A stretch of 64,000 bases of DNA from Bacillota bacterium (GCA_018725565.1 QLUR01000001.1:62001-126000), one strand, 5' to 3'. Numbered from the stretch's first letter, positions 33,707-42,646 are shown. The notes: generated by a model not told the origin, from the letters alone. Numbers and translations: made by a program.

Positions 33707-34727
33707 ACTGCATTCATTTTTTATTCATATATTTTTTGGCTATCTGTTGATATTTCCCGCGGTGCTTGTTTTATTGCGACTGTTTGCCGTAAGTGATCCC
33801 GGGCAGCGCTTGCAGGCTTATCTGATGGCCTTGTTTACTCCCTTCGCCGGCTTTATCCTGTACCACACCGTGCTGCTTAAGCGCTGCCAGACCGGCCTTA
33901 CGCCCTCCGGGCCGCTGGGGCGGATGTTGTTTGACGCTCTTTGCCAGGCCGGGTTCCTGGCCGTCAGCTATCTCAGTCCTCTGTTGGCGGTCCTGCTTGC
34001 TATCGGGCTGCTGAAAGCGGCAGCGGGGACTTTCTTTGCCGTCCGTCTGCGCCGGCAGGCTGTAACGCCGCCTCCCTCTGAACAGGAGCAAGTCAACCGC
34101 CTCCTGGCCGGGCACTGTGCCGCTATGGGTCTAGCCTGCCCGGAGGTCATCTACAGTAACCGGGAAAGCTTTATCGCTCTGACCGCCGGAGTGCGACGCC
34201 CGGCGCTGTATTTGAGTGCGCCGCTGATGGCGGAATTTACGCATGCCGAACTTGAACACATCCTGTTGCACGAACTGGCCCACATCCGCCGTGGCGATGT
34301 GTTCAGAGGATGGTTATTGCGCTTCCTCCGGGACCTGGTCTTTTTCAGCCCCTTCAGCAACGCGCTGCTGCTGCGTTGCCAGTTGGAAACGGAGCGCCTC
34401 TGTGATCGGGCAGCGGTGCGGCGGACGGGCGGCGACGCGCTGGCCTATGCCGCCACTCTGCTGAAGGCCTGGCGCTTGCTGGCGCGGCGCCGAGCCACTG
34501 AGAGTGCTTTTACCGCCGGCCTGGCTGGGCCGGCTAACAGCCTGGAACTGAGGATCAGAAGCCTGTTGAATGAGTCGCTCATTCGTTCGTCGGGAGTCGG
34601 GAGTCGGGCAGCGGGAACTCTGGAAGCTGCTGCCATTGACGTGGGGAGCGCGCACACTCCTTTGTTCTTGGCGGCACTGGCGGCGCTGTTTACCCTCACC
34701 ATCCTGTACTTGGGCTATATCTGTTAG
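33693..34727 (+). CDS. M56-family membrane metallopeptidase (BlaR1-like, no sensor domain)
   Basis: A 344-residue integral membrane zinc peptidase related to BlaR1/MecR1. It has hydrophobic segments at about 8-28, 40-57, 85-112 and 325-343, and the zinc motif HILLHELAHIRRGDVF between them. It lacks the C-terminal penicillin-binding sensor domain, so it senses something other than a beta-lactam or responds to a partner. In the family it cleaves the BlaI-type repressor encoded just upstream. The start is ATG 33693 within the end of blaI. Near residue 300 a GTCGGGA tandem stretch encodes SSGVGSRAAG, apparently a small low-complexity insertion. Confidence 0.85.
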   Translation: MLPAELHSFFIHIFFGYLLIFPAVLVLLRLFAVSDPGQRLQAYLMALFTPFAGFILYHTVLLKRCQTGLTPSGPLGRMLFDALCQAGFLAVSYLSPLLAVLLAIGLLKAAAGTFFAVRLRRQAVTPPPSEQEQVNRLLAGHCAAMGLACPEVIYSNRESFIALTAGVRRPALYLSAPLMAEFTHAELEHILLHELAHIRRGDVFRGWLLRFLRDLVFFSPFSNALLLRCQLETERLCDRAAVRRTGGDALAYAATLLKAWRLLARRRATESAFTAGLAGPANSLELRIRSLLNESLIRSSGVGSRAAGTLEAAAIDVGSAHTPLFLAALAALFTLTILYLGYIC

Positions 34728-34912
34728 CGCTGTCCCAAAAATATCCGGCGGCATTCCTATGAATTTTGTTATGCTACAGTGATATCTTCTAGGAATTTGT
34801 TGAACACCTCCTGCCTTGGGTAAATATTGTAGAAATCCGTGCCGAACATATTCTGTATTACCTTATAGTCTAAAGTGTTTACGCTGATCTGAAAGGGCCA
34901 AAAGGGGATGGA

Positions 34913-35116
34913 TGTGGAGGTGCGGACCTGATAATAGAAATTACTTCTCCGAAAACACCACGGCTTGATTTGAAAGATAAGTTCAAGATCGAAACCGGCA
35001 CGATGACCGGCATCCGTTCACGGGAACAGTTGCAGGCTGGAGCGGCCTTTGTGAAGGCAGAAAACGAGGCTTGCAAAGCTGAAATCTCCTCCAGCGCGGC
35101 GGTACATGGCACGTAA
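34913..35116 (+). pseudogene. Remnant of a Uma2-like endonuclease-fold protein
   Basis: In the 477-bp gap after the M56 gene only one stretch looks once-coding: ADLIIEITSPKTPRLDLKDKFK, which resembles the catalytic core of Uma2 (DUF820) proteins (LVVEVLSPST...DLKEKF). There is no matching N- or C-terminus, and the reading frame then runs through unrelated residues to a TAA at 35114. I see nothing recognisable in 34728-34912. Confidence 0.4.
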
Positions 35117-35204
35117 GCTAGTTTTTACCTGTGGGAACTTTTTCTGATAACTTGCGTCGATAAAAGCAGCAAGACAAATCAACCAGACAAGGGAGGATAC
35201 AAAC

Positions 35205-35960
35205 ATGACGAGGAAAAACAGGATTACGGCAGCCCTATTATCGATTATGGTCCTTTCACTCGGTATCTTTGCGGTCAGCGCCACAAACACAGGGAATAAG
35301 GCCTTGGCTACGGCACCAGACATAACCAAGCCGGAACAGAAACTGGTTACCGTCCAGGGCGAAGGTGTTATCAATGTTGCTCCCAACATTGCCTTCGTTA
35401 CTTTGGGGGTTGATACCACCAACAAAAAGGTGCTCCCAGCACAGACAGAGAATAAAGAAAAAATGAAAGCCATCATGGATGAGCTGAAGAGGCTCGGCAT
35501 TCCGGAAAAAAATATCCAAACACAGGAATACAATATATTTCCCGAGTATAAATGGGAGAAAGAAAGACGTACGTTAATCGGTTATCGCGTTATCAACAGG
35601 GTTAGAGTAAAAATCACAAAGATTGACGATACCGGAATGATTCTGGATGCTGTTACGGCAAAGGGCGCCAATACCATAGATAGCATCAGGTTTGCCGTTT
35701 CCGATGCCAACAAGGCTTATCAGGAGGCTCTGAAGCTGGCCTTGAAAAATGCGGAAGAGAAAGCAAAAGCTATGGTAGAGCAGTTTGGGTACACTAAAGT
35801 TACTCCGGTCACCATAATTGAGGGCTCGCAAGCATCTATCGTGCGGGATTTTGATCAGCAGAGAATGGCCGTTACAGAAGCGGCGAACGTTACCCCTGTC
35901 AGCGCAGGTGAAATGGAAATTCGGGCACAAGTTAATGTAAGCTTTGAATTCTCAAAATAA
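35205..35960 (+). CDS. SIMPL-domain (DUF541) secreted protein
   Basis: A 251-residue exported protein with a signal peptide (ITAALLSIMVLSLGIFAVSA) and a SIMPL/DUF541 domain: VTVQGEGVINVAPNIAFVTLGV, IPEKNIQTQEYNIFPEY, GYRVINRVRVKITKID, and the C-terminal VSFEFSK strand. Such proteins form oligomeric rings outside the membrane in some species; the function is unclear. GGGAGG precedes the ATG. It is flanked on both sides by decayed genes and has no partner, and its local base composition is less GC-rich than its surroundings. Confidence 0.85.
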   Translation: MTRKNRITAALLSIMVLSLGIFAVSATNTGNKALATAPDITKPEQKLVTVQGEGVINVAPNIAFVTLGVDTTNKKVLPAQTENKEKMKAIMDELKRLGIPEKNIQTQEYNIFPEYKWEKERRTLIGYRVINRVRVKITKIDDTGMILDAVTAKGANTIDSIRFAVSDANKAYQEALKLALKNAEEKAKAMVEQFGYTKVTPVTIIEGSQASIVRDFDQQRMAVTEAANVTPVSAGEMEIRAQVNVSFEFSK

Positions 35961-36074
35961 TAAACTGACATAGGTCATGGATGGATAATTAAGCAACCCT
36001 AAAACACTCCGAGGAAAATTCAGGCCAGCGACGGAGCATGGAGGAGAACGCACGGCCAGGTATAATGGAGAAAA

Positions 36075-36239
36075 TCAGCATTCAGCCACTGCAATCGTAG
36101 CCTGTGACTCGGCCGCCTGATATTCCCCATACTTATAATCCCCGTATACCCTGACAACTGTAAATCCCGCATCCAGGAGCAACATTTCCAGGTCGGCCCG
36201 CCGGATCGGCCGCAGCACGACCCTGTTTTCAAAACGGCC
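36075..36239 (-). pseudogene. C-terminal fragment of a SAM-dependent methyltransferase
   Basis: On the minus strand a 54-codon frame ending at TGA 36075-36077 reads RFENRVVLRPIRRADLEMLL, then DAGFTVVRVYGDYKYGEY, then ESQATIAVAEC. That is the end of a class I methyltransferase (LE-LL--AGF-VV-VYGD). There is no start and no SAM-binding part; the gene is broken at the junction with the nucleotidyltransferase fragment at 36264. Confidence 0.5.
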
Positions 36240-36263
36240 TAGCCTCTCATCCTTCTTAGAGAG

Positions 36264-36488
36264 GTGGTCACCCTGTTTGCTTTTGGCTCGTTTGCCACCT
36301 CAAAAGAACGGCGCCGCAGCGATATTGACCTGGCGGTTTTGCTTGATCCCGGGGTGTTGAAAGACCGCAATACTGAGGCGTTTAAAAATGAGTATTACGG
36401 TGCCTCGCCGGATTTTTCCCTGCGGAGCGTTGATTACAAGTTTTGTTTGTTGAAGAAATCTATTTCGCTGCCCTTAAAAAGAGGTTGA
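36264..36488 (+). pseudogene. Fragment of a MNT-type nucleotidyltransferase
   Basis: The frame encodes LFAFGSFATSKERRRSDIDL followed by AVLLD, the GS-x10-D-x-D active-site motif of minimal nucleotidyltransferases (antitoxin MntA/HepT-type or related). The N-terminal helix before the glycine-serine is missing and the C-terminal half (normally DVVVLN and more) is replaced by unrelated residues ending in SLPLKRG. No partner HEPN gene lies nearby. Most likely a dead remnant, though the 74-residue frame is open. Confidence 0.55.
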
Positions 36489-36510
36489 GAGCGGGAGAGT
36501 AAATTCAGGC

Positions 36511-36570
36511 TTGCATTTTATCCGGGGGTGCGGTATACTGGTCCTGACTACTACAGGCATTAGTAGTCAG
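36511..36570 (+). promoter_or_regulatory. Promoter with perfect palindromic operator before DUF2318 gene
   Basis: TTGCAT (36511-36516), 17-nt spacer, TATACT (36534-36539), then a perfect inverted repeat CTGACTACTA-N7-TAGTAGTCAG (36544-36570) covering the expected transcription start, directly ahead of the AAGGAGG. The position fits a repressor operator or a leader hairpin. It does not match the Fur or DtxR consensus I know. Confidence 0.7.
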
Positions 36571-36585
36571 GCAAGGAGGATGACA

Positions 36586-37167
36586 ATGTCAAATCAGGCA
36601 AAGGGCAAAAAAGAGCAGTTTACTCAGAAGCCAAAGGTGAATATTACTGCGCTGCTGGTTATCGCTATCGCTGTCATTGGGGTGATCGCAGCCTTTCAGG
36701 CGACTCGCCCAACCCAGGCTACTACAGAGTATTTCGGCGAGCCGGTGGCTGCGCCGCGCTCCTATGTCGGCAGGGTCGTTTCCATGACGCGGGTGGAGCC
36801 GGTTGTGGAAAACGGGCAAATCAAACTTCCCCTCACGGAGATAGACAGAAACAACATCGTTTTCTTTGAACTGGAAAACGACCAGGGGACGCTGGTGCCT
36901 ATGATGGCTTACATTACGCCCTCAGGGCGGCTGTTCGCCGGCAGCAGCATGTGCGAGCCCTGCCGCGGCCGCACCTTTTCCCTGGCCGGGGAGACCTTGG
37001 TCTGTGATACCTGCCGCACCACCTACACCATTGAGGACCATAGGTTTATCTCCGGCGCAGCCATCTGCGGCTCTTACGCACCGGTGTACATGAACCCTGT
37101 AGTAACAAACGGGATGGTGGTCATTGACCAGCAACAGGTATTAAGCTGGCGGATTCGCTCCCTGTAG
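36586..37167 (+). CDS. DUF2318 membrane-anchored Cys-rich protein
   Basis: A 193-residue protein with one N-terminal membrane segment (NITALLVIAIAVIGVIAAF) and a DUF2318 domain: NIVFFELENDQGTLVPMMAY, MCEPCRGRTFSL, VCDTCRTTYTIE and AAICGSYAPVYM. The paired CxxC motifs suggest metal or Fe-S binding outside the membrane. The start is ATG 36586, 6 nt after AAGGAGG; an ATG at 36580 abuts the site. It begins an operon with a small anchored protein, two FtsX-type permeases and an ABC ATPase. The same set accompanies Ftr1/P19-type iron uptake in other bacteria (FetABCDEF-like); here Ftr1 and P19 are absent, so an iron-related role is inference. Confidence 0.8.
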   Translation: MSNQAKGKKEQFTQKPKVNITALLVIAIAVIGVIAAFQATRPTQATTEYFGEPVAAPRSYVGRVVSMTRVEPVVENGQIKLPLTEIDRNNIVFFELENDQGTLVPMMAYITPSGRLFAGSSMCEPCRGRTFSLAGETLVCDTCRTTYTIEDHRFISGAAICGSYAPVYMNPVVTNGMVVIDQQQVLSWRIRSL

Positions 37168-37203
37168 CCACAGCATCAAGTTAATTTTGCGGAGGTGAAA
37201 CAG

Positions 37204-37497
37204 ATGCCAAGGGATTTCAGTCGGCTTTCCACACTGAAAGACTATGTGATTATTGCCTTGCTGGCAGTGCTTGTGTTCAACCTTTTTGCCCATATGGGCG
37301 GCGGGGAAGCAGTGTCCGAAGAGCAGCTGCGCCGGCTGGGTCTGGAATATTATGCCGCCAGGTATGGCAATGCCGCTGTGGAGGCACAAGTAAGAAACTT
37401 TGGCTGCCACCAGGAAATCTTTATACTGAAAGACGGACAGCTGGTTTTACGCCTCGCTTACCGCAGAGGCGAGCTGTACGAGCTGCCGGAGGTATAA
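37204..37497 (+). CDS. Small membrane-anchored protein of the DUF2318 operon
   Basis: A 97-residue protein with one membrane segment (DYVIIALLAVLVFNLFAHM) and a soluble C-terminus containing FGCHQEIFILKDGQLVLRLA. I do not recognise the family. ATG 37204 is 6 nt after GGAGGTG and is preferred to the GTG at 37195 that overlaps it. Position between the DUF2318 protein and the first FtsX-like permease, with only 3 nt to the latter, makes it a likely component of the same transporter; its single cysteine could bind a metal. Confidence 0.6.
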   Translation: MPRDFSRLSTLKDYVIIALLAVLVFNLFAHMGGGEAVSEEQLRRLGLEYYAARYGNAAVEAQVRNFGCHQEIFILKDGQLVLRLAYRRGELYELPEV

Positions 37498-37500
37498 GCA

Positions 37501-38700
37501 ATGACGCTTTATCATATTGCTGTCAGCAACCTGCAGCGGCGCCGCAAAAAGATGCTGTTTCTCCTGCTGGGTCTGGTGGTCGGTGTGTCTACGGTTATCG
37601 GGCTGCTGACCATTGTTGGGGCCATGCGCCTGGAGCTTGGCGACCGGATTGACGAGTTCGGCGCCAACATCGTCATCGTTCCCCGGGCCAAGGGGGCGGC
37701 CTTAAATTACGGCGGCGTGGTTGTCTCAGACGTTACTTTCGGTGTGGAACGGCTGACGGAGGCTGATTTGCCCAAGATTGACACTATTAAGGACCGTGAG
37801 GGTATAAATATAATTTCGCCCAAAATTGTCGGGGCGGTGGACACCGGCGGCCAAAAAGCGCTGCTGGTCGGCGTGGAGACAAAGCGGGAGTTTACGCAGA
37901 AGCCGTGGTTTTCCCTGCGCGAGCAGGCGGGACTGCAGCCGGGAGCAAAGCCGGGCAGCCTGTCGTTGCTGGATGTCCCGGCCGACGGCCTGGTGGCAGG
38001 CTCTGCCGCCGCCCGCACTCTCGGTATCGGGGCCGGCGATAGTATAACCCTTAACGGCCAGCCGTTCCGGGTGTTCGGGGTGCTAAACGAGACTGGCGGC
38101 CGGGAAGACGGGGTGCTGTACGCCAACCTGGCGGTGGCGCAAAGATTGCTCGGGCGCCCGGGAGAGTTTTCTATGATAGAGGTTTCCGCCTATTGCAATT
38201 TCTGCCCGGTCGAGGAATATGCCGCTCAAATCGCCGCTGTACTGCCAAACGCCCGGGTAACGCCGCTGCGCCAGGCCGCCCTGTACCGGGAAGAAACGAT
38301 TGACAAATTTGCCTCTTTTGGTTTTGCGCTGTCTGCAGTGGTGCTGCTGGTGGCCGCGCTGATGGTGCTGACAACGATGCTGGCCTCCGTCGGGGAGCGG
38401 ACCAGAGAGATCGGCATTTTCCGTGCCATAGGTTTCCGCCAGGCGCATATCGTCAGGATTATCTTCCTGGAAGCGGGATTGGTCAGCTTTCTGGGCGGGG
38501 TGTTAGGCTATCTGTCCGGCAGCGCCGCGGCGTGGCTGGCCGGTCCCTACCTGGCACAGCTGCAGGGCACGGTGGCGCTGCGCTTCGAGCTGATATTGCC
38601 GGCTGTCCTGTTATCCATGAGCCTCGCTGTCATCGCCAGCATTTACCCGGCGCTGAAAGCGGCCAGGCTGGACCCGGCGGAAGCTCTCCGCTTCATTTAA
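37501..38700 (+). CDS. ABC transporter permease, MacB/FtsX family (1)
   Basis: A 399-residue permease with one N-terminal helix (MLFLLLGLVVGVSTVIGLLTI), a large extracytoplasmic MacB-like domain (about 45-270) and three C-terminal helices (about 278-300, 325-350, 362-385). The FtsX core shows SVGERTREIGIFRAIGFRQ and ends with ARLDPAEALRFI. It forms the membrane part of the transporter with the ATPase at 38737 and the second permease at 39467. FtsX-type systems usually do mechanical work or export rather than import. Substrate unknown; iron is suggested by the DUF2318 neighbour only. Confidence 0.88.
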   Translation: MTLYHIAVSNLQRRRKKMLFLLLGLVVGVSTVIGLLTIVGAMRLELGDRIDEFGANIVIVPRAKGAALNYGGVVVSDVTFGVERLTEADLPKIDTIKDREGINIISPKIVGAVDTGGQKALLVGVETKREFTQKPWFSLREQAGLQPGAKPGSLSLLDVPADGLVAGSAAARTLGIGAGDSITLNGQPFRVFGVLNETGGREDGVLYANLAVAQRLLGRPGEFSMIEVSAYCNFCPVEEYAAQIAAVLPNARVTPLRQAALYREETIDKFASFGFALSAVVLLVAALMVLTTMLASVGERTREIGIFRAIGFRQAHIVRIIFLEAGLVSFLGGVLGYLSGSAAAWLAGPYLAQLQGTVALRFELILPAVLLSMSLAVIASIYPALKAARLDPAEALRFI

Positions 38701-38736
38701 AAAAATGCGCTACTACGCAATGTCAGGAGGAACAAA

Positions 38737-39465
38737 ATGGCAGAAGTAATGATTGCCCTGCGGGAGCTGAAAAAAACGTACGGTTCCGCTGACGGAGAAG
38801 TTCACGCGCTGCGCGGCGTCACCCTTGACATTTACAAAGGCGAGGCGGTGGCGGTGATGGGCCACTCCGGCTCGGGGAAAAGCACCCTGCTCAGCATTAT
38901 AGGCGCCCTGAATCCGCCGAGCGCGGGTACTCTTGAGATAGACGGCATCAACGTCTACGCTCTATCCCAGGAAAGAAGGGCCGACTTCCGGCGCGAATAT
39001 CTGGGCTTTGTCTTCCAGCAGTTCCAGCTGATCCCCTATCTGACGGCCCTGGAAAACGTACTGCTGCCGCTGGTGACTGCCAGCCTGCCAGGCAGGCGGA
39101 AGCGGGAGCTGGCTGAACAGGTGCTGTGCCGCGTGGGCCTGGCCGGGAAAATGAACCGCCTGCCGGGCGCCCTGTCCGGCGGGGAACAAGAGCGCGTGGC
39201 CATCGCCCGCGCCATTGTCAACGCGCCGCCGGTGCTGCTGGCCGATGAGCCGACCGGTAACCTGGACAGCAAGACCGGCGAAGAGATAATGACCTTGTTC
39301 CGCAAGTTAAACGAGGACGGTCAGACCGTCCTGATGGTGACCCATAATCCCGACAACACCCGCTACATGGGACGCACCATTGTACTGAAAGACGGCCTGC
39401 TCTGCCAGGACAAGGCGGAAATACGGGCGCTGGCCGCCGGCCGGGGCCAGCGGCGGGGAGGATAA
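38737..39465 (+). CDS. ABC transporter ATP-binding protein, LolD/MacB family
   Basis: A 242-residue ATPase with Walker A GHSGSGKSTLL, Q-loop FVFQQFQLIPYL, signature LSGGEQERVAIARAI, Walker B VLLADEPTGNLDSKTG and the switch histidine in VTHNPD. The LolD-type sequence matches the FtsX-like permeases on both sides. AGGAGG precedes the ATG. The downstream permease begins 1 nt after its stop codon, so the two are tightly coupled. Confidence 0.93.
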   Translation: MAEVMIALRELKKTYGSADGEVHALRGVTLDIYKGEAVAVMGHSGSGKSTLLSIIGALNPPSAGTLEIDGINVYALSQERRADFRREYLGFVFQQFQLIPYLTALENVLLPLVTASLPGRRKRELAEQVLCRVGLAGKMNRLPGALSGGEQERVAIARAIVNAPPVLLADEPTGNLDSKTGEEIMTLFRKLNEDGQTVLMVTHNPDNTRYMGRTIVLKDGLLCQDKAEIRALAAGRGQRRGG

Positions 39466-39466
39466 T

Positions 39467-40720
39467 ATGCAGCTGCACCATATCGCCATAAATAACCTGC
39501 GCCGGCGCAAAGCCAGGATGCTGTTCGTGCTGCTTGGCCTTTCCATCGGGATGGCCACGGTGGTGGCCGTTTACGGCCTGCTGGAAGCGATGAGGGCCGA
39601 AATGACCCGCCAAGCCTCCGAGTTTGGCGCCAATATAGTCATTACGGCCTCTGCCGGGGAAATGGCCTTTTCCTACGGCGGCATTACCCTGCCGGAAGTG
39701 CTGTTTGATGTGGAGCCGCTGACAATGGCCGATGTGGCGGCCATTGATAATATTCCCTCGCGCTCTCTGGTCAGGGTAGTCGCGCCGAAACTGCTTGGGG
39801 TGAGCACCGCCGGCGGCAGGGAGGTGATTGTGGCCGGCGTCCGTCCGCAGGAGGAGTTCCGGATCAAGCCGTGGCTGCGCCTGCAGGAGGCGCCGCCGGA
39901 GGCTGAGCGCATGCAGATAGCTGAAGACGGCATGGAGATGGAACTTGACATTTATTACCTGGACCTGGCCCGCCAAGACCCTACCAAGATAGTTCTCGGG
40001 CCGCGACAGGTGCTGCTCGGTTCCGCAGTTGCCGCGGCGCTCCCGGCCAACCCCGGCGACCGCCTGACCCTGGGGGAGCGGGAGTTTGTGGTCTTTGGGC
40101 TGCTCAAGGAGAACGCTTCCCTGGAGGATGAGCTGGTGATCATGAACCTGGATGTCGCGCAAGGCCTGCTTGGCCGGTCTCAGGAAGTCACGGTCGTAGA
40201 GTTGGCAACCGCTAATCCCGCGGCCGCGCAGCAGGCTCTGCTTACCGAGCTGTCTCAAGCGCTGCCAGGAGCGCAAATCACCAGCGTGCGCCAGGAAACG
40301 TTGCGCCGCGATGAACTGCTGACCAGGATGGCCCGCTTCGGACTGTCCGTCTCCGTGCTTATTCTGCTGGCCGGCACCCTCGTCGCCGCCCTGGCCATCT
40401 CCGGCGCCGTCCGCGAACGGACCCGCGAAATCGGCATTTTCCGCGCGCTTGGATTCCGCCAATCAGATGTGGCCAAAATTATCATGCTGGAAGCGCTGAT
40501 AATCAGCCTAGGAGGCGGGATTTTGGGCTACACGGCCGGGGTGCTTGCCGCCCGCGCCGCCGGACCGCTGCTGGACACCGGGACGCTCGCCGTCCCCTGG
40601 CGGCTCGATATGTTGGCTGCCGCTCTCCTGCTGTCGGTGGTCGTCGGCCTGTCAGCCGGCGTTTTCCCGGCGCGCCAGGCCGCCAGGCTTGACCCGGCCG
40701 AAGCCCTGCGCTTTATATAA
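39467..40720 (+). CDS. ABC transporter permease, MacB/FtsX family (2)
   Basis: The second permease of the operon, 417 residues, built like the first: an N-terminal helix after MLFVLLGLSIGMATVVAVYG, an extracytoplasmic domain, and three C-terminal helices. Core segments are AVRERTREIGIFRALGFRQ and ARLDPAEALRFI. It is clearly a divergent duplicate of the gene at 37501, so the complex probably contains a permease heterodimer. It is the last gene of this operon; the next 200 bp hold no gene, only a possible TATAAT at 40808. Confidence 0.88.
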   Translation: MQLHHIAINNLRRRKARMLFVLLGLSIGMATVVAVYGLLEAMRAEMTRQASEFGANIVITASAGEMAFSYGGITLPEVLFDVEPLTMADVAAIDNIPSRSLVRVVAPKLLGVSTAGGREVIVAGVRPQEEFRIKPWLRLQEAPPEAERMQIAEDGMEMELDIYYLDLARQDPTKIVLGPRQVLLGSAVAAALPANPGDRLTLGEREFVVFGLLKENASLEDELVIMNLDVAQGLLGRSQEVTVVELATANPAAAQQALLTELSQALPGAQITSVRQETLRRDELLTRMARFGLSVSVLILLAGTLVAALAISGAVRERTREIGIFRALGFRQSDVAKIIMLEALIISLGGGILGYTAGVLAARAAGPLLDTGTLAVPWRLDMLAAALLLSVVVGLSAGVFPARQAARLDPAEALRFI

Positions 40721-40929
40721 AAGGACAGCTGCTTTTTTCATCCCCCTTCCCCCTCTTTCTTTTTTCCGCAAGACGGCAGATTACTTTATATGGCAGGCAC
40801 GATATGTTATAATTGGGATGACAAGGTGATGGCCCCTCACCAACAAAAAACACGCCGGGAAATATGCTGGTGCAGCGGTAGAGCAGAAGATTGTAACATT
40901 TGGGCGGAAACCCTGGAGGTGAAAAACGC

Positions 40930-41154
40930 ATGAAGTTTGAACGCATTACAGTAGATCGGAATGTTTGCACTGGCAAGCCGTGCATCCGAGGGCTACGCTT
41001 CCCGGTTTCACGCTTGCTGGGACTATTAGCCCAAGGAGAAACGAAGGAAACGATTCTCAAGACGTATCCCTACCTAGAAGCTGAAGACATTAACGAAGTC
41101 TTGCGTTATGCCGCTTTTCTTGCCGAAGATGAGACAGTGGAGTTTGCCAGATGA
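40930..41154 (+). CDS. DUF433 protein, putative antitoxin
   Basis: A 74-residue DUF433 (VapB-type) helix-turn-helix protein: ERITVDRNVCTGKPCIRGLR, FPVSRLLGLLAQGET and ILKTYPYLEAEDINEVLRYA. The ATG at 40930 follows GGAGGTG. Its stop overlaps the start of the PIN-like gene by 4 nt (ATGA), the usual antitoxin-toxin arrangement. Moderate GC content and position among decayed genes suggest it came with mobile DNA. Confidence 0.88.
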   Translation: MKFERITVDRNVCTGKPCIRGLRFPVSRLLGLLAQGETKETILKTYPYLEAEDINEVLRYAAFLAEDETVEFAR

Positions 41155-41525
41155 AGTTTCTCATTGATATGCCACTATCAACGGGGGTGGCTATATGGTT
41201 GGTGCAACAAGGCCATGATGCGGTACATGCTTTTGAGATGGGATTAGCTCGTGCTTCTGATGAAGCAATCCTGGAGCGTGCTCAAGGAGAGCAGCGAGTG
41301 GTTGTGACGGCTGATTTGGATTATCCCCGCCTTCTGGCATTAACACGAGCGGAAGGACCTGGCCTGATACTCTTTCGCGGTGGAAATTATAGTGAGCAAG
41401 AAGCTGTAGACCGTCTCAGACAGGCTCTCGAAACGATTCCAGAAGGGGAGTTGCCAAACTCTATCGTTACCATTGAGAAGGGGCGGATTCGTCGGAGATG
41501 GCTTCCGCTTGAACCAAGCTCTTAG
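41151..41525 (+). CDS. DUF5615 PIN-like toxin
   Basis: A 124-residue PIN-like nuclease-fold protein of the DUF5615 (Mut7-C/VapC-like) type that is regularly encoded next to DUF433: KFLIDMPLSTGVAIWLVQQG, HDAVHAFEMGLARASDEAIL, VVVTADLDYPRLLALT and GPGLILFRGGNYSEQEAVDR. The conserved acidic residues D6, D35-like and D56-D58 region fit a PIN active site. A toxic RNase activity is inferred from the family. Confidence 0.85.
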   Translation: MKFLIDMPLSTGVAIWLVQQGHDAVHAFEMGLARASDEAILERAQGEQRVVVTADLDYPRLLALTRAEGPGLILFRGGNYSEQEAVDRLRQALETIPEGELPNSIVTIEKGRIRRRWLPLEPSS

Positions 41526-41719
41526 GAACTCAGCCAGATTGAACATCCCCTTATTTCGATCCAGATATAGAAAGAGATGTATATCGCAGCAGCTAGCAAT
41601 GGTAGGGACAATATCTCTCAACAAATAAGGGGCAGCTCTTAACCGAGCTTTTCCACCAAGAAGTAAAGATTGTACGCCCACTGCGTGCCGACACAATCGA
41701 GGGAAGCGGAGGGAAGCTT

Positions 41720-42646
41720 TTGAGTGAACCGCTGACACAGATGATTGAGGCACTAGACCTCGAGATTGCTGCCATCCGAAAGAAGGGCGGCGGAACGCAG
41801 ATCGAACTGCGGGGCGGCGAGTATGTCGGCCAGGCTGAGGGCTCGTGGCTTTACCGTTTCGTGGCGGCTGAGGATATCAGCCTTCGCGACGACACACCGG
41901 TCCGCGTCACGGCGGGACAGGAGAATGTGCCCGGCGTACTGGTGTCGTTCCGGGATGGCGTTCTACTCGTGGCGTTGGAGAAGGATCTCGGTCCCCGAAT
42001 CGCGGCCGCTCGCCTGGTGGCGAACGATTCCTTCCTCGTGGAGCGACTGAAAGAGCGCCTTGAGAAAGTGCGTGGCGGGGAGGCTCAGTTCACTCGGCCT
42101 GCAGCCGACCGCGTCCTGGGTCTTGCGCCACTGTCAACAGCCGACGCGGAGCCGCATCCCTCTGTCAACGGAGACGGGACTGCCAACGCAGACCAGCTCC
42201 GTGCCGTGCGCCGCTCGCTCGGAAGCGACACCACCTTCGTGTGGGGGCCGCCTGGCACCGGAAAGACGACCACTCTCGCCCGGATCGTCGAGGCACACTA
42301 CCGCGCGAACTGTTCTGTGTTGCTGGTGTCCAACACGAACATCGCCGTAGACACGGTGCTGGAAAAGGTGGCCGAACGTCTTAAGGGCGAGCCCGAGTTC
42401 CATCAGGGACTTGTGATCCGACAAGGGCCGGTTGTGAAGGAGGAGCTGCGCCGTCGATTCGGGCCACAGGTGATTCTCGAGGATGTCGTCGCGCGGCTCG
42501 GCCAGACACTGCAGCAAGAGAAGAACAACCTCCTCTGCGAGGCGGAGCCTCTCGAGCCTGAGGAGCGCAATGGTCGCTTCGGTCGTTTCCTCGGATGCAC
42601 CAACTACCCGCATTGCCGGTACACGGAGAATTTGGCCGGCGCCTGA
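41720..42646 (+). pseudogene. Truncated superfamily I helicase (AAA/DNA2-like)
   Basis: The 308-residue frame holds the N-terminal half of a UPF1/DNA2-type helicase, with Walker A FVWGPPGTGKTTTLARI and motif Ia VLLVSNTNIAVDTVLEKV, but no Walker B, motif III-VI or second RecA domain. After EEKNNLLCEAEPLEPEE it jumps to RNGRFGRFLGCTNYPHCRY, a zinc-ribbon tail that normally sits at the far end of such helicases. An in-frame internal deletion is the simplest reading. The TTG start has GGAGGGAAG upstream; the frame remains open to about 41611. GC-rich third positions differ from neighbouring genes, suggesting transfer. Confidence 0.7.
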
